A stretch of 64,000 nt of DNA from Cryptomeria japonica. Its lineage: Eukaryota; Streptophyta; Pinopsida; Cupressales; Cupressaceae. The stretch lies in the NCBI RefSeq assembly GCF_030272615.1, contig NC_081412.1, positions 38,508,911-38,572,910 of the forward strand. Reading direction: 5' to 3'. The position numbers were made by a program, and so were the translations under genes. Shown here one piece after another: positions 45,455 to 57,559 of this stretch; position 1 is the first letter of the stretch; every line of letters starts with the position of its first letter. Under the pieces are notes generated by a model that had not been told where the DNA came from, searched no databases, and saw only the letters and a list, made by a program, of their open reading frames with translations.

Positions 45455-47632
45455 ACTCGCGTGCATCTCATCTGCAGTCCTCTTCACTCCACGTGAAGGT
45501 GGCTGAGATGAATCATCCAGTTGTACGTGGTCCTGAGATGCACCATCCTATGTGTGTGCAGTATCAGTGTCTCCACCCTCCTGTCCAATATTAGTGTCTC
45601 CACCCTCCTATGCAGTATTAGTGTCTCCACCCTCCTATACATTATTAAAAGATTTTACATGAGAAGAATATTTAACATGATAGAAAGTTGCTTGCATAAT
45701 TCACTTATAAAGTAATTAAATACTAAAAATTTAAAATAAATTACCATACGACCGTGCTCTACAATGCCCTCACTGGTACGTGGAGGTCCACTATCATGAA
45801 CAAGAAAAGTGGTTGTAGTCAAGTCCTACAAAAAAAACATTGTACATCAATTTTGATAATCCCTATAAAAGCCAGGTACACAGTATAAACAAATTAGAAA
45901 TTATTTTTCTAATCATCACTGCAAATGACAATGTCAACGATTGCATCTGGCTCAATACCATAGCCATACCAATACTGGTAGTGGTATCAACCTAAACACC
46001 AAATATAAAGCATGAATCAAACTTGTATATATACATAAATTATAAAGTATATATATAGACTACAAGTTTATCGCAGAAAAGCATACATGTGATGTAGGAA
46101 AAGTAACTGATGGGCGAAGGCGTACATGTGATGCACCATCAAACAATCTAGAAGCCTACAATTGCAAAAAATAATGAACATGAATCAAAGTTGTATATAA
46201 ATTAGTAAGCATATAAACACATCAAGTTAATGGATGAAAAACGTACTAGTGGTATATGATGCTGAGTTTCAGCGGTCCATGGGTCACGTGAAGAACTACC
46301 CACCTCGGTGCTATACAAAGCACCCTACAAAATTGAAAAAACATATCATACACATCATTACATTAAAAATTTTATTGTTTATTTTAAATGTACATATCAA
46401 TACAATGTATCTAGATGAAAGTGCATACCGTAAATGGGGCACCAACATCTCTAGGTATCGAGGTAACATGATGTTGGTTCCTCAATGACGTGGTATGATC
46501 CATCCTCTGTTCAGAAAAAATTAAATCATGTTATGGTTCATATGTGTATATATAAGGAATTTAATATTGCACTATAAATTATATAAATGAATTTGTACCT
46601 CTATAGGCTGATCATCATCTACCCACAGGAGATCAACATATGAAGAGATGACATCAGCATGTGTAGCCTCCTCGACATCATCATAACTACCATGGGCAGC
46701 ATCAACATCATCAAAATCACCATCTCCTCTAGGGGCAGCCTCACTCTGTGGACCCATACATACATCCCCGCAGCTCGTGCAAACATGTGCTAAGCTGGGG
46801 CAGCCCTAACCTCGCACAACTGTTGTACCGAATTGCTCGACAGGGCACTCAATGAACCAAGAGCAGAATCCACTTCTCGATGATGGGCAGGTGTTGGAAC
46901 AACTGGTGATGGAAGAGGAACCAATGGATCATCGCACACATGGTTTCTAACCTCGTCGCTCAGTTTTTCTCTTGGCCTATCCTGGGGCATGCCTCTCTCG
47001 ATCCCCTAAAATGATCAAATATCAAAGTAATTGGGCTTTTTACCCAATTCAAATTTGGCCCATAATTTCTTCAAAAAATACATCGGGGCCTCATGATTGG
47101 AGTGTGGTGGATGATCAAACACCATCCACAACAACTCCCAAAAGTGTCTAGATATGCTTGGGTGCCTACACCATCAAATTGAGATCTGTGGCTTCTTTAG
47201 ATCTATCTCTTCACCCATCTTAGGGTTCACAAAATATTGTTTCAAATCCATTTTTTTATTTTTAATTCATTGACTTGTTTGTATGTTAGGCCATTAGCGT
47301 AAAATGCACGCAACCCCTCCCGCCAACTACTATAGCTATCCAAATTGATATCTAAAGCTTGTACAGACTATACAAACCCTTGCATACTATCTGCAAGGCA
47401 TAACAAATGCGGAGGTGGATGAGGCTCGAGTCTTAGTATGGATATCTCTAATCAAAGAATCGATATTCATCCTAATTGTCTGCCTCAACTGATCGGGTGG
47501 AGGTGGAGGTGGAAGTGGAGGTGGAGGTGGAGGTGGAGGGGGAGGGGGTGGAGGTGGAGGTGGTGCTAGACCTAATAGCTCATCTATCTCAAACTCATCC
47601 ATTCTGTGAAAATAATCTGCATATATATACAA
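45455..47632 (-). CDS. Multi-exon gene of unknown function, transposon-associated
   Basis: Coding-like segments separated by introns run along the minus strand. The N-terminal exon at 47632-47387 has MDEFEIDELLGL, then a poly-Pro run, then DQLRQTIRMNIDSLIRDI. Near 47340-47280 is SWREGLRAFYANGLTYKQVN. At 46990-46790 is RPREKLSDEVRNHVCDD. At 46757-46572 is an acidic segment. Smaller segments lie near 46440-46500, 46240-46330, 46080-46150, 45910-45990 (YWYGYGIEPDAIVDIVI) and 45740-45830. The last, near 45455-45650, has an EGGDTNTA-type repeat and ends SRGVKRTADEMHAS. Donors such as CGTATG|GTAATT are visible, but stops occur (for example at 47280 and in the EGGDT repeat), so it may be dead. It is convergent with the transposase-like gene; a second transposon protein is one explanation. 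Confidence 0.45.
45540..45650. repeat. Three tandem 31-bp units within the minus-strand gene
   Basis: TAGTGTCTCCACCCTCCT and near copies repeat three times with spacers such as GTCCAATAT and ATGCAGTAT. On the minus strand they encode repeated GGDTNT/GGDTDT text. Confidence 0.8.
47496..47564. repeat. GGTGGA/GGAGGT repeat encoding a poly-Pro run on the minus strand
   Basis: About 70 bp of GGAGGT-type units with two G-rich interruptions. On the minus strand it reads as more than 20 Pro codons just after MDEFEIDELLGLA. Slippage-prone, so its length is probably polymorphic. Confidence 0.85.
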
Positions 47633-47649
47633 ACATGAAAATTTACAAT

Positions 47650-50040
47650 TACTATTGAATTTACATTTCCCCTTCCAAAAAAACTTATAATTAAATACAA
47701 TTTACCAACTTAAATATAAAAAAAGGAAACTCACATAGATCTATAATATTATTAATAGGTGGGTCTATTTTAATAATAAGCATCATTTAAGAAATATTAT
47801 CCACTTAAATCAAAGTATAAGAAATATTCTACAAAATAAAACATCATAATGCCCATGCAACTCAAACAATACTTTTTAACATCTAAAGATGCATTAGTAT
47901 AAGTTCCATCAAAATCATAAAAATAATCATGAGAGACAGAGAGAGAATATATAATGAATAAATGACTCCACTGATTTAGATAATGAAGGTAACTTCCATG
48001 GAATTACAATTTAGTACCCTTACAATATTTAACCATTATCGTCAATTAGGCTACCACTTTATATTTTCAACTTGGGATTCGATTCAACTACTCTCTTTTG
48101 GTTTTAACTAAATTCATTAAAGTCATAAGTTATATCTATGAACTCGTCAATACATGTACTACTTTGTTGTGTTCTTTTCTAGAATCATTGGATGATTTAG
48201 TGATCACAACTAGTAGTACTACACTAAGTTGAAGCTTGAATAAATAGTAGGTTCTCTACTCTTGGAGGAGTTAAAACAAAAAAAAACTATTTTTTTTTTA
48301 TATTCAATTTTATATTGGTATTTTCTTGTTCAAAGTTGCAACCCACAAAATGTGATTCCAATATTGATCTATATTTGATTCTTATTTTTGTTAAATCTGC
48401 CACTAGTGTGATTTATTGTCCTCTTAACTTAAATCAAGCTATGTAAATTTAAAGCCTCGTAACTTTTGATAGAGAGCATATTTTTTCATGCTTCATGTGG
48501 CATTGAAAAGGTGGTTCGTAAATCTTCATAGATCACACAATTATTTTCTAGAATATTCCCTCGTATTTTATATTTTATTTTTTGTGATTTCACATTCTAG
48601 TCATTTACTTGGACATCTTGGCACTTGAAAATGACCATCTTACATTCTATGAATTTGTTTAATATGTTTTATATGTATTGATTTTATTGATCTTTTAATT
48701 TTTTATTTGAGGAGGTATCATAGGTTTCTCTATTCGTCCTTTTGTGGTAAAATTAGAAAGGGATAACTATGATTCTTTTGTAAAATGATATCTTGATAAG
48801 TTTTAGGTGGTGTAATCATTTTCCTTTTATGTATGGACTCATACCTAAACTAGAAACACGAGAAATTATATAATCTTGGTGTAACATCATTGACCATGTA
48901 GGAGTGATTTGATCTAGTATCAAGATCATGATTCTATGTGTATTGCATTGGATATTGATTTCCCCCACACACTTTGGAATAGACTTTAGGAGATCCATGG
49001 AGACCCTCATATCTCTCCATTCCTAGAGGATCCTATTGTAGATTGTTTCATTCCCTTTGTAGATGAAGATCACATACCCTTTGATGGTGATAATTAAGAG
49101 GAAATTTATTATATCATAGGTCTTGCATGTTTTGACAATTTAGAGGCTTGTCTCATTCTTCAAGTACTCATCCTATCAAGACCTAATATCCATCTTAAAT
49201 GTTTTTTATTATTTTAGATTATTATCACCAATTCCATAAACCCAATTGATTTAGTCTAGCTTGGCATTAATCACCTTCTAAACATGACCACTTGGGATTC
49301 ATATCTTTTGAATATATTATCCTTGTTTGAGGAGTTTAGAATTACATATGTTAAATATTATTTTGATCCTCTTTCATGATAGCTATGCCATCATTGGCAA
49401 CCCATCATATTATCTTTGGTGCTCATTCTACTTCGATCCTCACAAGATTCTTTATCATCATTTTGTTCCAACATGTGAATATTTGTGAAGTTTTTGGAGA
49501 CACAAGTCTATTTAGATTTTAATTTTGTATTTACCCAACTTATTATAATGACATTTCCAGTCACCAATGTATTTATTTCTTCCTAAAGGAAAAAAAAAAT
49601 GTTGTTTGCAAGTAATGGATCATGTTTTTTCTTCAATCTTTCATCATTAGCATGTGACCTACTTCTTTATGGGGAGTTTTGTATTCTCATTTTATCTCTC
49701 TTATTAAGGGGGTATTTACTATAAAAAGGAGGTATTGGTTATTAGAGGAAGATAAAAGGATAAAGCAAAGAGAAAAAAAGAAGAAAAATGACATGTTATC
49801 ATGTTTGTAAATATATAGTATATCTTTAGAGATTGGGCTAAGTAAGGAATTAGTGATGATTAATAGTGATAGTTAGAGTATTATCAAATTTAAGAATCCT
49901 ATTTTTCACACACAAAAAAACACATTCATATTCATTATCATTTTAAAGTTCAATTTAAACATAAATTAAACATCTAACTTTTACAAAAGAATCTTATAAT
50001 TAAATATAACATTTAGAAATATAAATTTTAACTTTTAGAT
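47650..50040. other. AT-rich DNA, no gene seen
   Basis: Only short, unconvincing ORFs. There is no LTR landmark and no repeated unit beyond homopolymer A/T runs. Confidence 0.5.
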
Positions 50041-50044
50041 TTTT

Positions 50045-50190
50045 ACGCATGATTAAAATAGAGAGAGAGAGGGGGAGAGTAGGTAATTTGAGATACAACG
50101 AGTTAGAGAGAGAATAGATAATTTGAGAGATAGAGAGTAGGTAATGATAGAGAGAGGGTAACATGTGAAAGAAAGAGAGGGGGGTAATGT

Positions 50191-50229
<39 letters not shown>

Positions 50230-50325
50230 GGGGTAATGTGGGTGAGAGAGAGAGGGGATAATGAGAGATTGAGAGAGAGAGAGAGAGGGGGTAATGTGTG
50301 TGAGAGAGAGAGGGGATAATGAGAG

Positions 50326-50368
<43 letters not shown>

Positions 50369-50425
50369 ATAATGACAGAGATGGTAACATGTATGTGTGT
50401 GTGTGAGAGAGAAGGGGGGTTTATT
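50045..50425 (+). repeat. GA/GT compound microsatellite with a doubled unit
   Basis: (GT)13 at about 50189-50214 and (GA) of roughly 40 bp at about 50328-50367, set in GAGAGAGAGGGGGTAATGTG units. The block GAGAGGGGATAATGAGAGATT occurs twice, near 50251 and 50311. The antisense Ser/Leu/His ORFs are artefacts. Confidence 0.9.
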
Positions 50426-50436
50426 ATTGATTTTCA

Positions 50437-50640
50437 TCTAGGGTTTATTATTTGTTAATTTTTTAGGGTTTGTTGTTCGTTTATTTTCTAGGGTTTATTG
50501 TTCATTTTTTATCTATCTAGGGTTTAGTGTTAGTTTTTCTGTTCAAGGTTTATTGTTTGTTTTTTGTGTCTAATGTTTATTGTTCATTTATGTTTTTGTT
50601 TTTTGTTTTTTTCCTACAGTTTTTACTATTCATGTTTTTT
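50437..50640 (+). repeat. Degenerate TAGGGTTTATTGTTC tandem repeat
   Basis: About six units of 25-40 bp, each CTAGGGTTTATTGTTCATTT with variants (GGTTTATTATTGATTTTC, AGGGTTTGTTGTTCG, AAGGTTTATTGTTTG). Unrelated to coding sequence. Confidence 0.7.
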
Positions 50641-50879
50641 GCAATATTTAAAAACTAAAAACTATTTTAAACATGAAATAAAATAAAATAAAAAATGTTT
50701 TTCAAACTTTAAAACACTAAAATTAAAAAATAACAATAAATAACATTTTTTTATGAAAAATAATAACAACAAATTAACATTTTTTAATGAAAAATAATAA
50801 AAATAAATAAAACAGAATATAAAAAATAAAACTAAATACCTGGAAGGATGTCAAACATGGTCTGGGGGGTCAGCTGGGA

Positions 50880-51270
50880 TGAAAAAAATGGGTACCCGTG
50901 CTCCTCTGAAACGTCTACCCATTTTTGAAATAGTGAAAATGATGGAAAATAGTTTTAAAAAATAAATAAATACATTCCAAAAATGGGCGCATGTTTTCTT
51001 CAAATCAGGCGTGCTCCTCTGAAATGTCTACCCATTTTTGAAATAGTGAAAATGATGGAAAATGGTTTTAAAAAAATAAATAAATACATTCCAAAAATGG
51101 GCGCTCAGTTTTTTTCAAATCGGGCGCCCAATTTGAAGAAAACATGCGCCCGTTTAGCTTTGGGCACCCATTGCTAAATGGACACTGGTTTTTGAATGGC
51201 TCGGGCATCCAAAACAAAATAGGTGCCCGATTTGTAAAAATTGGACACCCATTTCTAGCAGGCTCTTTTC
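50880..51270. repeat. 113-bp tandem duplication and GGGCGCCC-type palindromes
   Basis: GTGCTCCTCTGAAACGTCTA starts at 50898 and again, with AATG for AACG, at 51011, giving two near-identical 113-bp units. Between and after them lie AATGGGTACCC, ATGGGCGC, TCGGGCGCCCAATT, GCGCCCGTTT, GGGCACCCATT and AGGTGCCCGATTT. The palindrome family matches the one at 40047-40160, partly in inverted order. Confidence 0.7.
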
Positions 51271-51289
51271 CCAACCCGCAGACTTCTGC

Positions 51290-52400
51290 GGGATTGGGAC
51301 CCAACTTTGTGCATTTACCCAATGCTCCTGCATGTTTGGCCCCAAACTTTAACCACTTAATGGTTAGATTGGGTGAATGGGCAATATTTTCTTGTGTCAG
51401 CCTGCTCCAAGTTTTCACATGAAAATGCCTAGGAGAGGTATATAAGTAAGGTATCCTCCCCGATTTTGAGAGAGCACAAAAATAGCTTGATGATATAGAT
51501 ACAAAAGGAGACACCAAAAAGACAACTCAATTCCAAGAGCATGAGATCAAGCATTAGGGCATTGAAGATTAGGAGTAATTTTCAAATCAATACATTTGTG
51601 ATGACACCCATGATCTTGTATTCCTAAATTCAATTATATTCGAGTCAACATCAATGTATCTTCATGAGCATTTCAACATCAAGAATGCCTATGAAGGTAT
51701 CATATCAATTATTTTTGGACCTAGAGTTTCTTAGAGATTACTGTAGATTTATCTTTATCATATCAAGCTTATCATTTGTCTCCAAACCTCATTTAGAGTC
51801 TAATCTCATATCATATCATACCATATAGTTGTTTCCACATTCTAGAATTTGCATTGCATCCTAATCTTGAGTCTCATACATTGTCATATAACTAATCCTA
51901 GGTCAAAAATCAAAAGTACAATGACACGTGCCTATTAAGATGAGCACAAGAAAGAAGAGAAATGAAACAACAAGGAGAATTTTATTTGGAAAGAAACCTT
52001 AATGATGAAGAACACATTAATGTCAAGGATTAGGAAGAACAAAAATTGAAGCTGATGATGAAGAGGTGGCCCAAGACATGTAGAGGAAGCACTTGATGAT
52101 CATAGATTCACTACACTATTTAAACAAGTTATCAAATGTAACCCACAACATTATTTCAAAGCCCTTGTTAATGAAGGAATCCAAATAGCTTATGTTTTTG
52201 ACATATCATGTTACTCACGCTAAATGTTAAAGTTGTTGAATCAAGTGTGTCTAAAAATACTAAGACAAACAATTATGACTTGTTTATTTACAACCAGGTT
52301 GCAAACGTTTTACAAAGACCCCAGATCCAACACCTACAAATGATCCTATTTTGGATGAACCTATATCATTAAGACAAAGTTAGACACTCAAGAACAATAA
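51290..52400 (+). mobile_element. Probable Gypsy LTR and leader, decayed
   Basis: A TATA-like GAGAGGTATATAAGTAAGG near 51432-51450 and a GAGAGAGCACAAAA transcript-start region suggest the promoter of a Gypsy LTR. The leader to 52400 lacks long ORFs. LTR ends and primer site were not resolved. Confidence 0.4.
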
Positions 52401-54840
52401 GACATCATCTCACAAGTTTTCAATCGAGGATATATGTCCCTATCCTTTTAATCTAAGTATTTCAATGCTACATTTTCCTAGTCATTGGGAGATACCAACA
52501 CTTGATAAATATAGAGAAAAATGGGATCCTAAGGATCACTTGAGAGAATTTTGTGTCACTACTTTAGAATTTGTCATTTATGAAACATACCTTATGAGAT
52601 TATTCCCTCATAGTCTTGGAGGATGGGCTAAGAAATGGATTTCACTACTACCACCAACTATTAAGTCTTTTCAAGAACTGGCTGATAAATTTATTTCACA
52701 TTATACTTATAACTGTGAATATGAAGTGACCACGATGAACCTCTTTACCACCAAACAAAAACAAGGAGAACTCTTTGTCTCATTTTTAAAAAGATGGAGA
52801 CAGTTGACCAAAAGAGCACCTTACAATATTCCTAACAAACAACATCTTGATCTCTTTTGTTGAAATCTAGACAAGGACATTGGAAAAGAACTTTTCCTTA
52901 AATGTTTAGACTCCTTTGATGAAGTAATAAAAATGGGATTTCAAAATTTTGACAAACCCTTATTGATGATGGCACTATGAAGATAAATAATGATAGAGAT
53001 TACAAGACAAACTCAAATTCAAACGACACAACACCCTTTTAGGCTAAAAACAAGAATGTGGTTAATGATGGAGTTGTTGATGTGAAATCTGCTAAAACCT
53101 CACCACTCATTTATAACCTTAAAGGTTCATTTTCAGACAAGGGAAAAGAAAAAAAAGAGCTATCCTAAATGAAAATTTACACCATTAGGACAACCACTTG
53201 AATCGGTATTGAAAGAAATTATTGAAAGTGATCTTATAACACTATCAAAAATAAGAGAGTATAAGACACAAGTCAAAACCCCATGTTTGAATGATAATCA
53301 CTTTTGTGAGTATCATAGACAAAATGGACACAAAACTAATAGTTGCAATTGAATCTAAAATGTGATACAAGATCTTATTGATGAGAGAAAAATTGCAGTT
53401 GATGGACACACCCCTTTTGGTAAATCTGATTGTGAGATGTTCAAACATCCCTTCCCTAAGCATGCAAAGGATAAAGGGAAAGCCATTAAATTTTCTGATG
53501 GTGTAAATTATACCCATGCTCAATATTACTATGTCATAAATTACATCAATGAGGTAGATAATCATGTAAATACTTTCATTATAAAAGGCAAAGAACTTGA
53601 ATGCAATGTCACCACACATAGAGGCATAATTACCCTTCGAGTTCCTAATTCTAAACCTACTACACCAAATTTGAGATATAACCTTATAGAACATTGAGGC
53701 ACGACACCCACATGAAGTTCTATACTTGAGATTCTACGCTTATCTCTTGAGCATAAAGCTATCCTTGACAAAGCACTTTCTAATGCTACTATACCTACTA
53801 ACCTACATGTAGATCAATTCCAAGCTATGATAGGACATATAGCCTCCCCTCACAATCTCACTTTCACGGAAATTGACGATTCATCCATGCAACAACCTTA
53901 TAATGTTCCCTTACATATTAATTTTTTTATACATAAAATTAAGATCAAGCGAACTTTGATAGATGGAGAAGTGGGTGTTAATATTTGTACTTTGAAAGTA
54001 ATAACTAAATTAGGGTTCTCTAAGAATGCAGTGGACCCAGAAAAGAAAATCACCATCAAAGCTTATGATGAAGAGGAACGTTCATCTAAAGGATGCATTA
54101 CATTACCAATTAAGGTTGGTCCTGTGGTTAAGGATGTGGTTTTCCAAGTCCTCAATCTCCCTTTGACTTACAATATCATTCTTGGAAGACCATGGATACA
54201 TGCAATGCCATTTGTTCCCTCTGCATACCATCAACGTATAAAATTCCCACACAATGGTACAAAAATAACTATACCACGAGATACAAATCCTTTTATGTAT
54301 TCACAATTCCTAAGATTAAACTCACGATTACAAGGAATTGTGAAGCACCCCCTTCTCAAGCATATGTTTATCCTAAATATTTGAAAGCATCCACTTCTAA
54401 ATCTAATGAGACTTTAAGGTCAAAATACAATTAAAAGAATATGAGGTGGGAGAGTATTCCATGAGTTGTGCACTTTGCATTGGAAAATTACCATTGTCTT
54501 CTAGAAATTATGACAAACCACACATGATAGAAACCACATTAGATATTATCACTATGGTCTATAAATTACCAACTAGTTTTACAAAATGGGAAGCACTCTA
54601 TTACAAAATGAAAAAGAAGATCTCCTCGGCTAGCTATATAAAGATGAGAACATAGAAAAAGGATAGACTAAGAAACCAGACATTAAAATAAAAATTGAAT
54701 AATATGGAAAAATAATAGAGACAATGAAAAGGTATGGATATGATGATCACAATCCTCTTGGTCTACAAAAGAAAGGTACACTTAAACCGATACAACATAA
54801 TGGTGGAAGTAGAGCTTCTAACTTAGGCTATGACATGTAG
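52400..54840 (+). pseudogene. Gypsy gag-protease relic
   Basis: At 52465-52863 is a gag capsid domain (DKYREKWDPKDHLREFC; PHSLGGWAKKWISLLPPTIK; FISHYTYNCEYEVTTMNLFT). Several stops follow. At 53290-53700 is a spacer with HCEYHR-like Cys/His remnants. At 53827-54384 is a retropepsin domain, with LIDGEVGVNICTLKV at the active-site position and YNIILGRPWIHAMPFVPSAY at the C-terminal motif. The usual active-site text in this clade, DGGAG, reads DGEVG here, so activity would be doubtful. Reverse transcriptase and integrase are absent; the fragment ends near 54840. Confidence 0.85.
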
Positions 54841-54849
54841 ATTGGTAAT

Positions 54850-55208
54850 ACCTCACTAATACATTTGGACTAGATTTTTGACTGAGGTTTCCGACGAAGA
54901 AGGTATATTGTGACCAAATTTGATTTTTTTTGAAAAAATGTCTGCATTCATCATAATTCCTTTTTCCAAAACAGTGCTCAAGTTCATCGTAATTCCGATG
55001 ACAGTGACCATTACAAAATAAAAAAAGAGGCAGGGGATTCATTTGTGAATTTCAATCCCGTGTAGGCATCCGTGGTGACTTCAACCCCCAAGAACATCAA
55101 ACCTGTGTCGAAGGTAATCCCATGCAGGAGGTAGATTCAAATTGCCCTAGTTTTTAATTTCATGTTGCAAAAAATATACATGTGGTGGTTAATTGTCCTA
55201 GTTTAATC
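54850..55208. other. Short intergenic stretch, nothing recognised
   Basis: No gene. A pair of GAATTCCTTTTTCC/ATTCCGATGA-like strings near 54950-54990 may be a small imperfect repeat. Confidence 0.4.
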
Positions 55209-55224
55209 TCATAAAACCATAGAA

Positions 55225-56010
55225 CTATGATTGAGGAGTGAGCGTTCAATTTTGTAGCAGCAATCGCTTCCTCCCGTATACACGCGTGTTGATTGTTCAC
55301 ATGAGATCACATCTCTTTGCGGCATCGTATCAAACAATTCACGAGCCTTGTCCATGTTTCCACATTTTGCATTCATGTCAAGCAGGGCATTTGCAAGTAC
55401 AACACCTAACAAAATTCCTCTATCTGTTATGCTTTGATGGATGTCCATACCCTATTCCAAAGCTCCCATTTTTGCATAGGCAGGGAGGATGCTAGCAAAG
55501 GTTGTGGAATTTGGCTTTATGCCTTCCAATTTCATTTGCTTGAAAGTGTCTAAAGCCTTTTCGACAAATCCATTTTGTGCATATCCAACAATTGTTGCAG
55601 TCCATGAGGTAACATTTCTTTCAGGCATTCTATCAAACAGTTCACATGCCTTGTCTATGCTTCCACATTTTGCATACATGTTTACCAGGGTAGTTACAAC
55701 TACAACATTTGACAAAATTTCTCTATCCTTTATGCTTCGATGAATGTCCATACCCTGTTCCAAATCTCCCATTTTGGCACAGACAGGGAGGATAGTAGCA
55801 ATGGTCATGGAATTTGGATTTACACCTACCGATTGCATTTTCTTGAAAGTTTCTAAAGCCTTCTCAACAAATCCATTTTGTGCAGTTGCAACTACATCTG
55901 ACAAAATTCCTCTATCTTTTATGCTTTGATGGATGTCCATACCTTGTTCCAAAGCTCCCATTTTGGCACAGGCTGGGAGTACGCTGGCAAACGTAACTAA
56001 AGAAATGCAA
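55225..56010 (-). pseudogene. PPR protein remnant
   Basis: Tandem pentatricopeptide modules on the minus strand: FASVLPACAKMGALEQGMDI, TLVNMYAKCGSIDKACELFD, RNVTSWTATIVGYAQNGFVE, NSTTFASILPAYAKMGALE, then a further module to 55225. PPR proteins bind organellar RNA for editing, splicing or stability. The remnant has an in-frame TAG at 55452-55454 where its sister module has Gln (LEQGMD). An internal deletion in the first module removes about 35 residues between SDVV and ATAQNGF. Both ends are missing (no start, no E/DYW tail). The adjacent modules are almost identical to each other. Confidence 0.88.
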
Positions 56011-57220
56011 TGATCAGCTCCAAAGACATCAAACCACTACTAACAAAACCAAGAGTCTAAAATATGATAGGGAATAGTGTGAGCTGTCCTGAAATAAAAT
56101 ATTTTATTTTCAATTTCAACTAAAACATAATTACTCAACCATTTAATGTTATTAATAAGTGTTTAATTTATGAAAGAGATAAATGGTTGGCCACAAGTAC
56201 ATGAGTTAGTAAATGCACACAAATAAGTGAATTTGATATTCAAAACTATCTACAATGAATTCAATTCTTGTCCATTAGTCATTTATGTTTGCAATAAGCA
56301 TCTTTCTTTGTTTTTCTTAATCTTTATTCATAGTTATGTGCATATTTCACATTCTATAATTAGGATATCAATTACTATGGATGAACACTAGCATGATGTT
56401 TGTGTTGTGGTATAGATGCATGGAAACATAATTATGGGATTGTTATATTATAGAGATCATAAATCTTGATATCGCATATTAGTTCTAGCTCTTCTTGGAT
56501 TGAGTCTAAAGTTGACATACAGTCATTAAGCCATTATTAGCAGATCTATCCATTTCTAGTAAAGACAATTGAGAAAGTCATTTTCATATTGAGAGTTTCT
56601 TATCTGTTTACCTATTGATCATTATTAAGCCGTAATATTTAGGTCTATTTATCTCTCTTGCAAAACCTCTGTAAGTGTCCTAGATTGTCCCTACTACTCA
56701 CTCTTCAATGAAATAGTGGAGTTCTAAAGATTTGTTACACAAGATGGTGTTGAACGTATCAACAAGGCTAGCATGGAAGGCATGTTCAAGCTTCCACTTG
56801 TCCAACTTACAACAAATGTTTTGTTGATAGAAGAAATTCTTGAAATAGGAATACAATCGAAAGACAAGTAAGTACATACAAACCTCCTTAGTTGAAAGTA
56901 AAATCTGTGTATAAAAAGAGTACATTGAATCCCAATCCATAAACATAATAGAGATACTGATGGAGACTTCATTGGATGTAGCATGTTGCACCAAAGTTGT
57001 TAGAGTATGCTAAGCTAGTACATAATGTTTCCTAAAGCCGCATTAGTATTTTACCCAGATCATTATCTACCAAAACTAACTATAGTAATCCTTTTGAGGA
57101 TTCATTTCATGGTGCTAGATCTTCATTTAGTTCCACTTCTTGTTGGAGAAAAGAACAGTTATTTCTTGAGGTAGATGAATATCACATCAACAAAGGACAA
57201 GACACTTTCTAGAATATAAC
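56011..57220. other. AT-rich intergenic DNA
   Basis: No gene is supported. The minus-strand ORFs at 56698-56994 show no recognisable motif. Confidence 0.45.
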
Positions 57221-57234
57221 AAATTCTACTCGAA

Positions 57235-57490
57235 CAAAAGATCATGGGGGTTTCACTAGAGATATTGAATAAGAGATAGACTTCTATTGTTGCATTAAAA
57301 GCATTGGCATGTTCTTCATTTGTTGATTTAAACTCTCCGTGAGGCGACCACAACCAACAAAGGTGTAGAAAGTTGTTTGCAATGCATGGATTTTTAGGAT
57401 TGTCCTTTGAGAAAATAGAATTAAAGTATGGAAGCAGGATCTGCCAGCTCTTGAGGGAATCTTGATGAAAAATAACAGTAAAATATTTGG
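57235..57490 (-). pseudogene. CWC22 C-terminal fragment in inverted orientation
   Basis: Minus-strand frames read FNSIFSKDNPKNPCIANNFL, then after a frameshift RLTESLNQQMKNMPMLLMQQ. Upstream, FFIKI and QELADP are visible in shifted frames. These align in order with the end of the MA3 domain of CWC22 as it also appears on the plus strand at 59030-59200 (FDSISPKDNPKNS, LREYLKNMPRLVVQQQKS). It is therefore a second, independent copy of that part of the gene, lying about 70 bp left of the other copy and facing away from it. Confidence 0.75.
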
Positions 57491-57559
57491 GCAAGCTTAT
57501 ATGAAAAAACTCATGCTTCTTGACGGGTTTATGTACATAAATAAGCATGAATTAAGTGG

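Noticed and set aside
51068-51517. Overlapping frames on both strands near the Gypsy LTR
   Set aside because: Compositional by-products of GGGC palindromes and LTR sequence; no domain text.
38946-51950. A single Gypsy LTR split by insertion of the 40-51 kb element
   Set aside because: TGTAGCATCTTAAATTGC at 38946 and the TATA-bearing block at 51430 would fit two halves of one LTR, but I found no target duplication or joining sequence, so it is not claimed.
56698-56994. Minus-strand 98-residue frame
   Set aside because: No recognisable motif, no splice context and no neighbouring exon text.
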